The notes under the pieces were generated by a model. That model was not told where the DNA came from. It ran no database searches and was given only the letters and a program-made list of their open reading frames with translations. A DNA stretch of 14,894 nucleotides from Syntrophaceae bacterium (GTDB lineage Bacteria; Desulfobacterota; SM23-61). Location of the stretch: the NCBI GenBank assembly GCA_003154025.1, contig PMCE01000102.1:32441-47334 (forward strand), given 5' to 3'. The stretch's first letter is position 1. The number at the start of each line of letters is the position of its first letter. The position numbers and the translations under genes were made by a program. Shown here piece by piece: positions 8,969 through 14,894 of this stretch.

Positions 8969-9706
8969 ATGATAGAACCAAGTTTTTTGGAGGTTGAATC
9001 CTGGAAGGAGAATGAAAGAATTGCCCATGGGTTTGGCACGAGACACCCGGGAGGTGAAAAGCCCTCCCGCAGCGACTGGGCTGGAAGGGCGGTCCAAAAA
9101 GGGCAAGAGCTTTTTCCCCTCTTGTCCCTCCGCCAAGTCCATGGCGACCGGGTCGTTTTCTTTGATCCCGCCTCCCGAACTATCGAGGAGGTATGGCGGA
9201 CCGAGGGGGACGTTCTTCTTACCCGCACCCCGGGAGTTGCCCTGGGGGTCTTTACCGCTGACTGTTTACCGATCTTCCTTTATGACCCGGTCCAGAGGGC
9301 CATTGGCATGGTCCATGCCGGCTGGCGGGGAACGGCTAAAGGGGTGATCCGCAAGGCCGTGGAGAAGATGGAGGATATTTTCCAGTGTCTGAGCAAGGAC
9401 CTCCTGGTGGCCCTAGGACCCTGCATCGGTCCATGCTGTTATGAAGTGGACGGACCGGTAAAGGCGGCCTTCATGTCTGGAGGAATTCCCTGGGAATGGG
9501 TTTCCAGGCCCCGGGGGAATGAAAAATGGCTACTGGATCTCTATGAAGCCAACCTCTTCCAAATGGAAAAGGCCGGGATATCAAAAAAAAATATCAGCTT
9601 CTTAAAAATTTGCACTTCTTGCCATGGAGAGGCTTTTTATTCATACAGAAATGCCGATAAGACTGGAGGGAGGCAATTAAATTTTATTGCCCTGAGGAAG
9701 GGATAG
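8969..9706 (+). CDS. pgeF: PgeF/YfiH family (DUF152) polyphenol oxidase or purine nucleosidase-like protein
   Basis: The family was long called laccase-domain or multicopper polyphenol oxidase. Members have since been shown to be zinc-dependent purine nucleoside phosphorylases/adenosine deaminases, and E. coli PgeF is reported to edit misincorporated L-serine in peptidoglycan precursors. The 245-residue protein keeps the three metal ligands in LRQVHGDRV (His58), TADCLP (Cys99) and HAGWRG (His116), as well as GPCIGPCCYEV and the C-terminal CTSCHGEAFYSYR. The ATG has GAGG 3 bases upstream, a tight spacing. It sits directly downstream of rluD, a common pairing of unclear meaning. Family assignment is strong; the physiological reaction in this organism is open. 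Confidence 0.9.
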   Translation: MIEPSFLEVESWKENERIAHGFGTRHPGGEKPSRSDWAGRAVQKGQELFPLLSLRQVHGDRVVFFDPASRTIEEVWRTEGDVLLTRTPGVALGVFTADCLPIFLYDPVQRAIGMVHAGWRGTAKGVIRKAVEKMEDIFQCLSKDLLVALGPCIGPCCYEVDGPVKAAFMSGGIPWEWVSRPRGNEKWLLDLYEANLFQMEKAGISKKNISFLKICTSCHGEAFYSYRNADKTGGRQLNFIALRKG

Positions 9707-9759
9707 ACGGCCTTCCCTTGGCGAGGTTCGCGAAAGGGATGAGTCAGAGAGTTCAGCCA

Positions 9760-9793
9760 AGCCCCAAAAATGTTCTTGACAAAGATTGGGGCT
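9760..9793 (+). promoter_or_regulatory. Inverted repeat straddling the rho -35 box
   Basis: AGCCCCAA (9760-9767) and TTGGGGCT (9786-9793) are perfect 8-base complements separated by 18 bases. The -35 hexamer TTGACA (9776-9781) lies in the middle of the spacer. The position suits a repressor or activator site, with half-site centres about 2.5 helical turns apart, but it could also be a stem in readthrough RNA from pgeF. No regulator is identified. Confidence 0.4.
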
Positions 9794-9804
9794 GTTCCTA
9801 AAAT
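9776..9804 (+). promoter_or_regulatory. Sigma-70-type promoter, probably for rho
   Basis: A consensus -35 TTGACA (9776-9781) is followed after exactly 17 bases by TAAAAT (9799-9804), one mismatch from TATAAT. This is the best promoter match I found in the window. Transcription should begin near 9811, leaving a leader of about 300 bases before the rho ATG at 10110. Orientation and position make rho, and perhaps the genes after it, the target. Confidence 0.72.
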
Positions 9805-9876
9805 AAAAACATAGAACCCTTCCACAGGGATTGGCCCAAAAATCTGCCTTGAAATCTGATCCAAGGAAGTCCTTTC

Positions 9877-9898
9877 TGAGAATCCGGAAAGATTCTCA
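9877..9898 (+). other. Strong hairpin in the rho leader
   Basis: TGAGAATC (9877-9884), loop CGGAAA, GATTCTCA (9891-9898) is a perfect 8-base stem. It is enclosed by a possible long-range stem TCCAAGG (9860-9866) with CCTTGGA (9958-9964). The same CCAAGG bases could instead pair locally with CCTTG (9847-9851), and CCTTGG could alternatively pair with CCAAGG at 9906-9911. These mutually exclusive pairings are compatible with a leader that switches shape, which is inference only. Confidence 0.42.
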
Positions 9899-9927
9899 TG
9901 CTCAGCCAAGGATTCAGTAGATTATAA
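9898..9927 (+). other. Possible nine-codon leader peptide upstream of rho
   Basis: An ATG at 9898 opens a frame MLSQGFSRL ending at TAA (9925-9927). GGAAAG sits 6 bases upstream, in the loop and 3' arm of the hairpin at 9877-9898, so its translation would depend on that hairpin. Such short frames are common by chance. I list it only because it lies in a long leader of a gene known to be regulated by attenuation in other bacteria. Confidence 0.15.
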
Positions 9928-10109
9928 AGTAAAGCGGTGGTGTGAAGATCGATCAGGCCTTGGAGACCGTAGACTTTTCCCCTTCCCCCCAAAAGGACCC
10001 GACAAGAAATCCATAAAAGGATCAGCGTGGGAGAGTCTTTCTCGCCATTTCACCGCGGTGCCAACAAGCAGGATTTTTGAAAACCATAATATTTTCTTGA
10101 GGAGTTCAA

Positions 10110-11360
10110 ATGAATATTGTTGAGCTGAAAGAGAAGAAGATCAATGAGCTGAACAAATTGGCCAAGCAGCTCAACGTCGAAGGGGCCACCGGGATGCGCA
10201 AGCAAGACCTCATCTTTGCCATCCTGCAGGCGCAAACCGAGAAGAACGGTCTGATCTACGGAGAAGGAGTATTGGAGACCCTGCCCGATGGCTTCGGCTT
10301 TCTCCGATCCCCCGACTTCAACTACCTGCCCGGTCCCGACGACATCTATGTCTCTCCCTCGCAAATCCGGCGTTTCAACCTGCGCACCGGGGACACCATT
10401 GCCGGCCAGATCCGGCCGCCCAAGGAAGGGGAACGGTACTTTGCCCTGCTGAAGGTGGAGGCGGTCAACTATGAAGAGCCTGAATCCGCGCGAGAAAAGA
10501 TCCTCTTCGACAACCTGACCCCCCTGTATCCCAATGCCCGCTTTAATCTGGAGGTCCCGGGGGAGGAAAACAATTCCATGCGGGTTATGGACCTTTTGAC
10601 GCCCATCGGAAAGGGTCAGCGAGGCCTGATCGTCAGCCCTCCGCGGGCGGGCAAAACCATGATCCTCCAGTCCATCGCCCACAGCGTGGCGCAGAATCAC
10701 AAGGACTCGGTCCTCATCGTCCTCCTGATTGACGAACGGCCCGAAGAGGTCACGGACATGCAGCGTTCGGTCCACGGAGAGGTGATCAGCTCCACCTTCG
10801 ATGAACCGGCCCAGCGCCACGTTCAGGTAGCCGAGATGGTTCTGGAGAAAGCCAAACGGCTGGTGGAACATCAAAAAGACGTCATCATTCTCCTGGACAG
10901 CATCACCCGGCTGGCCCGGGCTTACAACACCGTGATTCCGCCCAGCGGGAAGATCCTGTCCGGCGGTGTCGATTCCAACGCCCTGCACAAACCCAAGCGT
11001 TTCTTCGGAGCAGCCCGGAACGTGGAGGAAGGAGGCAGCCTGACCATCATTGCCACCGCCCTGATCGATACCGGCAGCCGAATGGACGAGGTGATCTTCG
11101 AAGAGTTCAAGGGTACGGGCAACATGGAGATTGTCCTGGATCGGAAGCTGGCCGACCGAAGAATCTTCCCGGCTATCGACATCAACAAGTCAGGAACCCG
11201 AAAGGAAGAACTCCTCCTGAGCGCGCATCAGTTAAACCGGGTATGGGTTTTGCGGAAACTCCTCCAGCCTTTGAATTCCATCGATGCCATGGAGTTTTTG
11301 CTGGATAAGCTGAAAGGGACGAAGGATAACCAGGAATTTTTGGATTCGATGAGCAAGTAG
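10110..11360 (+). CDS. rho: Transcription termination factor Rho
   Basis: Rho is a homohexameric RNA helicase that loads on C-rich, unstructured RNA and terminates transcription. The 416-residue length is close to the E. coli protein, with no large N-terminal insert as in Actinobacteria or Bacteroidetes. The N-terminal helical domain (1-45) is followed by the OB-fold with the RNP1-like [36 protein letters not shown] (60-95), the primary RNA-binding site. The ATPase core has Walker A SPPRAGKT (176-183), [13 protein letters not shown], the arginine- and RNA-contacting loop [29 protein letters not shown], and a complete C-terminus. The ATG has GAGGAG 5 bases upstream. It is preceded by a strong promoter and long leader, and leads the block containing rpmE, DUF1385, prfA and prmC. 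Confidence 0.99.
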   Translation: MNIVELKEKKINELNKLAKQLNVEGATGMRKQDLIFAILQAQTEKNGLIYGEGVLETLPDGFGFLRSPDFNYLPGPDDIYVSPSQIRRFNLRTGDTIAGQIRPPKEGERYFALLKVEAVNYEEPESAREKILFDNLTPLYPNARFNLEVPGEENNSMRVMDLLTPIGKGQRGLIVSPPRAGKTMILQSIAHSVAQNHKDSVLIVLLIDERPEEVTDMQRSVHGEVISSTFDEPAQRHVQVAEMVLEKAKRLVEHQKDVIILLDSITRLARAYNTVIPPSGKILSGGVDSNALHKPKRFFGAARNVEEGGSLTIIATALIDTGSRMDEVIFEEFKGTGNMEIVLDRKLADRRIFPAIDINKSGTRKEELLLSAHQLNRVWVLRKLLQPLNSIDAMEFLLDKLKGTKDNQEFLDSMSK

Positions 11361-11387
11361 AAAAGCAGCGAACCGATATCAGCCGTC

Positions 11388-11459
11388 AGCGGTCAGCTAA
11401 GACTTGTGATATAATGAATAATGTTTCCGTTGATTGTTGAAAATTGATAGCTGATTGCT
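11388..11459 (+). repeat. Palindromic intergenic repeat, copy 2 (before rpmE)
   Basis: AGCGGTCAGCTA (11388-11399) can pair with TAGCTGATTGCT (11448-11459) along 12 positions, 10 Watson-Crick and two G-T. The left arm shares AGCGGTCAGC exactly with the left arm of the element before atpD (4931-4940), and both right arms contain TGATAGCTGAT. In both cases the element ends shortly before the ribosome binding site of the next gene (here GGAGG at 11466). The 48-base interior differs from copy 1 and contains a TATAAT. Confidence 0.58.
11407..11415 (+). promoter_or_regulatory. Possible extended -10 promoter for rpmE
   Basis: TGATATAAT (11407-11415) combines the extended -10 dinucleotide TG with a perfect TATAAT. 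No good -35 hexamer lies 16-18 bases upstream. It would start transcription near 11422, about 54 bases before the rpmE ATG, inside the loop of the palindromic repeat. The rpmE message may therefore be made both from here and by readthrough from rho. Confidence 0.4.
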
Positions 11460-11475
11460 TTTTATGGAGGACCAG

Positions 11476-11691
11476 ATGAAGAATGATATTCATCCCAAGT
11501 ATGTCGATTCCATCATCAAATGTGCCTGCGGCAACGAGCTCCGAACGAAATCGGTCAAGAAGGAGATCTCCGTAGAAATCTGCTCTAAATGCCATCCTTT
11601 CTTCACCGGTAAGCAGAAACTGATCGACGCGGCCGGTCGGGTGGAGCGCTTCCAGAAGAAGTACGGCCTGAAGAGCCAGAAGTCGGCTTAA
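11476..11691 (+). CDS. rpmE: 50S ribosomal protein L31 (zinc-binding type)
   Basis: L31 bridges the two ribosomal subunits at the central protuberance. I take the ATG at 11476, which has GGAGG 5 bases upstream and gives a 71-residue protein beginning [20 protein letters not shown]; an in-frame upstream TTG at 11455 would place the ribosome binding site inside the gene. Cys16, Cys18, Cys36 and Cys39 (CAC...CSKC) are the zinc ligands, so this is the C+ form, the version that is replaced by a zinc-free paralogue under zinc limitation in bacteria that have one. The conserved [25 protein letters not shown] follows. Its place after rho is widely conserved. Confidence 0.97.
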   Translation: MKNDIHPKYVDSIIKCACGNELRTKSVKKEISVEICSKCHPFFTGKQKLIDAAGRVERFQKKYGLKSQKSA

Positions 11692-11696
11692 CTGGG

Positions 11697-11790
11697 AAAA
11701 GGGTCAAGGAATCCAGGATTCGATGGCTCGAGAGAAAAAAGGTCGGACTCTCGCCTTTGAATGCTAGATCGCGTGGACCCTTTTTTATTT
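11697..11790 (+). terminator. Probable intrinsic terminator with a long branched stem, after rpmE
   Basis: AAAAGGGTC (11697-11705), starting 5 bases after the rpmE stop, is the perfect 9-base complement of GACCCTTTT (11776-11784), which runs into TTTTTTATTT (11781-11790). Inside are two smaller stems: GAATC (11709-11713)/GATTC (11717-11721) and CGAGAG (11729-11734)/CTCTCG (11748-11753). The T-run makes terminator function likely, but the 70-base enclosed region is much longer than in a normal terminator hairpin, so it may be conditional. Confidence 0.5.
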
Positions 11791-11792
11791 CT

Positions 11793-11856
11793 GGGAAATG
11801 TTGCCGAGAGGGGATATTTCCCCCGCCTTTTCCTGCAGAGGCAGAGGCAATTTCCC
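11793..11856 (+). ncRNA. Candidate structured leader before the DUF1385 gene (three-way junction)
   Basis: An outer stem pairs GGGAAA (11793-11798) with TTTCCC (11851-11856) and, past a two-base bulge, TTGCC (11801-11805) with GGCAA (11846-11850). It encloses two hairpins: GGGGA (11810-11814)/TCCCC (11819-11823) with a four-base loop, and GCCT (11825-11828)/AGGC (11839-11842). It ends 16 bases before the DUF1385 start codon. I do not recognise a known riboswitch class. No good promoter is visible between the preceding T-run and this element. Confidence 0.38.
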
Positions 11857-11872
11857 ATTCTGCTATGGAGTT

Positions 11873-12811
11873 ATGTCTAAAATCGCGGTCGGAGGACAAG
11901 CGGTCATCGAAGGCGTGATGATGCGGGCTCCCAACGCCATGGCCATTGCGGTGCGCAGGCCCAATGGCGAGGTAGTGGTGAAGGAGGACGTCTGGCGATC
12001 CCTGTCCAACCGGTTCAGAATCCTGAAGTGGCCGCTGATCCGGGGCTCTGTGGTCCTGGTCGAAACCCTGATCAACGGCCTCCAGGCCCTTTCCTTCTCC
12101 GCCAATCAGGCCCTGGAAGAAGGGAAGGGGGAGGAGAAGCTCACCTCCTGGGCCATCGGTTCGGTCATGGCCTTGGCCTTTGGGATCGGGATCCTCTTCT
12201 TCGTCGTCCTCCCCCATTATCTGACCGGGTATTTGGGGGGCCTTTTCGGGCGGGAACTCGGCGTCGAGAGTGTCTTTTTCCATCTGGTCGATGGTCTGAT
12301 CAAGGTCCTTTTCCTGGTCGGCTACATTTACCTGATCTCCCTCATGAAGGATATCCAGAGGATCTTTCAGTACCACGGGGCCGAACATAAATGCATCTAT
12401 GCTTATGAAGCGGGGGAAGAGTTGACGGTCCCCAATGCCCGCAAGTATTCCACCCTTCACCCCCGTTGCGGAACCGCCTTTTTGCTGATCGTGGTCATCG
12501 TGAGCATTCTTCTCTTCTCCGCGATCTTTCCTTTTCTGCCCAAATTTCCGTCTCTCGGGAAGGCCCTTACCAACCTGGTTTACATCGGGATCAAACTTCC
12601 GCTCCTCTTTCCCATAGCCGGGCTGGCCTACGAAGTGATCAAACTGAGCGGGAAGAAGGCCGACCATCCGCTCCTGAAATGGGTCATTGCTCCCGGTCTG
12701 TGGCTGCAACGTCTGACGACCCGCCAGCCGACCGATGATCAAATCGAAATCGCCCTGCGGGCCCTTCAGGGCGCTTTGAGGATCGAGTCCGGGCAGAAAG
12801 CAATACTATAA
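11873..12811 (+). CDS. DUF1385 family membrane protein (YqhQ-like), function unassigned
   Basis: I recognise the family (DUF1385, Bacillus YqhQ) but know no established function. The start at ATG 11873 gives 312 residues and the conserved opening KIAVGGQAVIEGVMMRAP (3-20); an upstream in-frame TTG at 11798 would add 25 residues made from the structured leader. GGAG lies only 2 bases before the ATG, which is tight. Conserved motifs are GGQAVIEGVMMR (7-18), YHGAEHK (167-173) and STLHPRCGTAF (193-203); the His, Glu and Cys residues could bind metal or be catalytic. Membrane helices are likely at about 94-116, 139-158, 201-222 and 231-253, placing the motifs near the membrane face. It sits between rpmE and prfA, a placement I recall from other Desulfobacterota and Firmicutes. 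The meaning of that linkage is unknown. Confidence 0.9.
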   Translation: MSKIAVGGQAVIEGVMMRAPNAMAIAVRRPNGEVVVKEDVWRSLSNRFRILKWPLIRGSVVLVETLINGLQALSFSANQALEEGKGEEKLTSWAIGSVMALAFGIGILFFVVLPHYLTGYLGGLFGRELGVESVFFHLVDGLIKVLFLVGYIYLISLMKDIQRIFQYHGAEHKCIYAYEAGEELTVPNARKYSTLHPRCGTAFLLIVVIVSILLFSAIFPFLPKFPSLGKALTNLVYIGIKLPLLFPIAGLAYEVIKLSGKKADHPLLKWVIAPGLWLQRLTTRQPTDDQIEIALRALQGALRIESGQKAIL

Positions 12812-12825
12812 TAACTGATAGAATT

Positions 12826-12916
12826 GGACGCAGATTCACGCAGATTTTCAGGATAAGAAAAATAATGGAATCAGGTTTTGATATTTATCTGCGTTTATCT
12901 GCGTAAATCTGCGTCC
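12826..12916 (+). repeat. Inverted repeat of 10-base units, before prfA
   Basis: The right end is three tandem 10-mers of form ATCTGCGTNN (12887-12896, 12897-12906, 12907-12916, ending TT, AA, CC). The left end is two units in inverse orientation, GGACGCAGAT (12826-12835) and TCACGCAGAT (12836-12845). The outer 20 bases of each side (12826-12845 and 12897-12916) are complementary with one mismatch. The 41-base AT-rich centre carries no gene. The element stops 11 bases before the prfA ATG, and only a weak AAAAGG abuts that ATG. Sequences of the form ATCTGCGTAAATCTGCGT are, in my memory, widely dispersed in bacterial intergenic DNA. Confidence 0.72.
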
Positions 12917-12927
12917 CACCAAAAGGT

Positions 12928-13992
12928 ATGTTCCAGAAATTAACCCAGATTGAAGAACGATTCCGGGAAGTAGAGACCCTCCTGGCGGACCCCAAGACCC
13001 TGGCCAATCCCAAGGAGATGCAGAGGCTCGCCCGGGAACGGGCGGAGATTTCCCGGCTGGTAGAGACCTATCAGGCTTACAAGAAAGTCCAGGGGGGGAT
13101 CCAGGAGAGCCAGGAGCTGCTTCAGGAGTCCGACGAGGAAATACGGGAGCTGGCCAAAGTCGAACTCCAGACCTTGAGGGACCGCCAAGCGAGTCTGGAG
13201 GAAGAGCTCGAGGTTCTTCTCTTGCCCAAAGACCCCCGGGACGAGAAGAACATCTTTCTGGAGATCCGCGCGGGAACGGGCGGGGAAGAAGCGGCCCTAT
13301 TCGCCGCCAACCTCTTCCGGATGTATTCCAAGTTCGCCGAGAAAAGGCGATGGCGGGTGGAGGTGATGAGTGAAAACCCCACCGGCCTGGGGGGTTTGAA
13401 GGAGATCATTGCCCTGGTGGAAGGCCGGGGCGTATACAGCGTCCTGAAGCACGAAAGCGGCGTCCACCGAGTCCAGCGCGTGCCCGTGACCGAAGCCTCG
13501 GGGCGGATTCACACCTCCGCCGTGACCGTGGCCGTGCTCCCGGAGGCCGATGAAGTGGAAGTGGAGATCAACCCCAACGATTTGCGCATCGATGTCTACC
13601 GATCCTCCGGCCCCGGCGGTCAAAGCGTGAATACCACCGATTCAGCGGTGCGCGTGACCCATATTCCCACGGGCTTGGTGGTGACCTGCCAGGATGAGAA
13701 GTCCCAGCACAAGAACAAGGCCAAAGCGCTGAAAGTCCTCCGGGCCCGCCTGTTGGACAAGTTGATGGAAGAACAGCGGACCGAAATTTCGGAGCAACGG
13801 AAGAGCCAGGTGGGGTCCGGAGACCGGAGCGAACGAGTGCGGACCTACAATTTCCCCCAGAACCGGATCACCGATCATCGCATCAACCTCACCCTGTACC
13901 GCCTGGACGGCGTGATGGATGGGGACCTGGACGAACTGACCAATGCCTTGACGGCTCATTTCCGGGCCGAAGCCCTCAAGTCCGGCCAGTGA
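12928..13992 (+). CDS. prfA: Peptide chain release factor 1
   Basis: RF1 recognises UAA and UAG and triggers release of the finished peptide. The 354-residue protein has the N-terminal helical domain (1-100), [19 protein letters not shown] (115-133), the codon-reading tripeptide PVT (186-188) in [15 protein letters not shown], and the catalytic GGQ (230-232) in [17 protein letters not shown]. The PxT tripeptide identifies RF1, since RF2 has SPF. Start choice is supported by the typical N-terminus [22 protein letters not shown], but the ribosome binding site is poor (AAAAGG ending one base before the ATG), possibly because the repeat just upstream displaced the original. The modifying enzyme PrmC follows immediately. 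Confidence 0.98.
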   Translation: MFQKLTQIEERFREVETLLADPKTLANPKEMQRLARERAEISRLVETYQAYKKVQGGIQESQELLQESDEEIRELAKVELQTLRDRQASLEEELEVLLLPKDPRDEKNIFLEIRAGTGGEEAALFAANLFRMYSKFAEKRRWRVEVMSENPTGLGGLKEIIALVEGRGVYSVLKHESGVHRVQRVPVTEASGRIHTSAVTVAVLPEADEVEVEINPNDLRIDVYRSSGPGGQSVNTTDSAVRVTHIPTGLVVTCQDEKSQHKNKAKALKVLRARLLDKLMEEQRTEISEQRKSQVGSGDRSERVRTYNFPQNRITDHRINLTLYRLDGVMDGDLDELTNALTAHFRAEALKSGQ

Positions 13993-14002
13993 GGGAGCTC
14001 CC

Positions 14003-14878
14003 TTGGCGCAGACCGCGTGGACCATTCTGGCACTCATCCGCTGGGCCGATGAGCGTTTTGGCAAGGAAGGAATGGCCACTCCCCGCCTCGACGCCGAAGT
14101 CCTTCTGGCGGAAACCCTTGGTCTGGACCGAGTCGGCCTGTACACTCACTTCGATCAACCCCTGCAAATTGATGAATTAGCCCGCTTCAAACAGCTCATC
14201 CTGAGGCGTCTCCGGAGGGAGCCGGTAGCTTACATCCTCGGGAGACGGGAGTTCTGGTCCCTTCCCCTTCACGTCACCCCCGATGTCTTAATCCCCCGAC
14301 CGGAAACCGAGACCCTGGTGGCCGAAGCGCTGAAAGTTTTCGAGCCTGCAGAGGGGAAGGACTTTTGTTTCCTGGAAATCGGGACGGGCAGCGGAGCGGT
14401 CAGCATTGCCCTGGCAAAGGAGTTGCCCGCGGCCAAAGCAGTGGCCACCGATCTATCCGCCAAGGCCCTTGTCGTTGCCGAAGAAAACGCCTTGAAGAAC
14501 GGGGTCCGGGAACGGATTCGGTTTTTGCAGGGAGACCTGTTTCAACCGCTGGGAAAGGGAGGAGCTTTCGACCTGATCCTGACCAACCTCCCCTACATCC
14601 CGCGGGGAGAGTTTCCTTCCCTCATGCCCGAGGTACGCGATTACGAACCCAGAGTCGCCCTGGATGGGGGGGAGGACGGCTTGGATTTCTTCCGTCGGGC
14701 TTTACCCGCGGTGGGCGAATATCTGCGCCCCGGGAGCTGGTTTCTGGCCGAAATGGGCGACGGGCAGGACCAGAAAATTTTGGCAATCGCGGAAAAAAAC
14801 TCCGAGCTTCATTCGTTCGGTTTCGCCAAAGACCTGAGCGGCATCAATCGGGTTTTTAAAGCCCGGAAAAAAATTTAA
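14003..14878 (+). CDS. prmC: Release factor glutamine N5-methyltransferase PrmC (HemK)
   Basis: PrmC methylates the glutamine of the GGQ motif in release factors, using S-adenosylmethionine. The start is a TTG with GAGGGAG 5 bases upstream, 10 bases after the prfA stop; it gives 291 residues beginning MAQTAWTILALIRWADERFG. The N-terminal helical domain contains REPVAYILGRREFW (72-85) and IPRPETE (97-103). The SAM-binding motif LEIGTGSGAVSIALA (124-138) is intact. The usual active-site motif NPPY is NLPY here (195-198, Leu196 encoded by CTC at 14588-14590). The remaining C-terminal core (DYEPRVALDGGEDGLDFFR) is normal, so the gene looks functional apart from that substitution. Tight linkage to prfA matches its substrate. 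Confidence 0.96.
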   Translation: MAQTAWTILALIRWADERFGKEGMATPRLDAEVLLAETLGLDRVGLYTHFDQPLQIDELARFKQLILRRLRREPVAYILGRREFWSLPLHVTPDVLIPRPETETLVAEALKVFEPAEGKDFCFLEIGTGSGAVSIALAKELPAAKAVATDLSAKALVVAEENALKNGVRERIRFLQGDLFQPLGKGGAFDLILTNLPYIPRGEFPSLMPEVRDYEPRVALDGGEDGLDFFRRALPAVGEYLRPGSWFLAEMGDGQDQKILAIAEKNSELHSFGFAKDLSGINRVFKARKKI

Positions 14879-14894
14879 AGAAAATTTTATCGGA

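Larger units (their letters stand above)
9707..10109 (+). other. 403-base gene-free region carrying the rho promoter and leader
   Basis: No convincing protein gene lies here on either strand. It contains, in order, an 8-base dyad around the -35 box, a strong sigma-70-type promoter, a leader of roughly 300 bases with several possible stems, a C/T-only tract at 9976-9990 (fed by TTTT then 11 C's in 13 bases), the perfect palindrome CACCGCGGTG (10051-10060), and the rho ribosome binding site GAGGAG (10099-10104). I see no intrinsic terminator for pgeF. A long leader upstream of rho recalls the autogenously attenuated rho leader of E. coli, but no sequence similarity is claimed. Confidence 0.7.

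Noticed and set aside
9739..9801. Twenty-codon plus-strand frame before the rho promoter
   Set aside because: AAAGGG touches the ATG with no spacing, and the frame runs through the -35 box and into the -10 box; likely chance.
9637..9909. Minus-strand open frame of 90 codons reaching into the gene-free region before rho
   Set aside because: It overlaps the end of pgeF, resembles nothing I know, and would cross the strong plus-strand promoter.
9811..10000. Possibility that the rho leader is a 6S RNA or other known small RNA
   Set aside because: I looked for a long closing stem with a large central bubble mimicking open promoter DNA and did not find a convincing one; some CCTTG/CCAAGG resemblance to E. 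coli 6S is in the wrong order.
11603..12742. Long open frame (about 379 codons) on the minus strand across rpmE and DUF1385
   Set aside because: It runs antisense to two conserved genes and across a terminator, shows no family resemblance and is rich in D, G, Q and H, as expected for a shadow frame.

Overview
This window looks like a core chromosomal segment of a moderately GC-rich Gram-negative bacterium, most likely from the Desulfobacterota (classical Deltaproteobacteria). I infer this from gene order. parB, a bactofilin and an F-type ATPase cluster opening with paired b' and b subunits lie next to each other, with no a or c subunit genes among them. Further on, rho-rpmE-DUF1385-prfA-prmC follows as a second block. 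Both arrangements are familiar from Geobacter/Syntrophus-like genomes. I could not run a taxonomic search, so this is a judgement, not a measurement. Every gene I can support is on the + strand; there are no tRNA, rRNA, CRISPR, prophage or transposase genes.

Layout. (1) Positions 2-815 hold the 3' end of parB (5' end outside the window) and a bactofilin, which either overlaps parB or follows it closely. (2) Positions 956-6869 hold the ATP synthase genes in the order b', b, delta, alpha, gamma, beta, epsilon. The b'/b and b/delta junctions overlap by four bases (GTGA), and the only sizeable internal gap, gamma to beta, contains a palindromic repeat. (3) Positions 6960-9706 hold a patatin-like phospholipase, an RluD-type rRNA pseudouridine synthase and a PgeF/YfiH (DUF152) enzyme. 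(4) Positions 9707-10109 are a 403-base gene-free stretch with a near-consensus sigma-70 promoter and a long, structured, partly C-rich leader for rho. (5) Positions 10110-14878 hold rho, rpmE (L31), the membrane protein DUF1385/YqhQ, prfA (RF1) and prmC (RF1 methyltransferase).

How the genes work together. The ATPase genes encode all of F1 plus the peripheral stalk; the a subunit and c ring must be encoded elsewhere. The last block joins transcription termination (Rho), a zinc-binding ribosomal protein, peptide release (RF1) and RF1 modification (PrmC), with one functionally unassigned membrane protein among them. RluD also acts on the ribosome, modifying 23S rRNA.

The coding content is ordinary housekeeping. 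The less expected signal is in the gaps: nearly every intergenic space carries an inverted repeat or hairpin, often ending a few bases before the ribosome binding site of an essential gene. Two of them (before atpD and before rpmE) share arm sequences and look like copies of one element. A third, before prfA, is built from 10-base units. The rho leader and the rpmE-DUF1385 gap contain the best candidates for regulatory RNA. I see no convincing new multi-gene system here.
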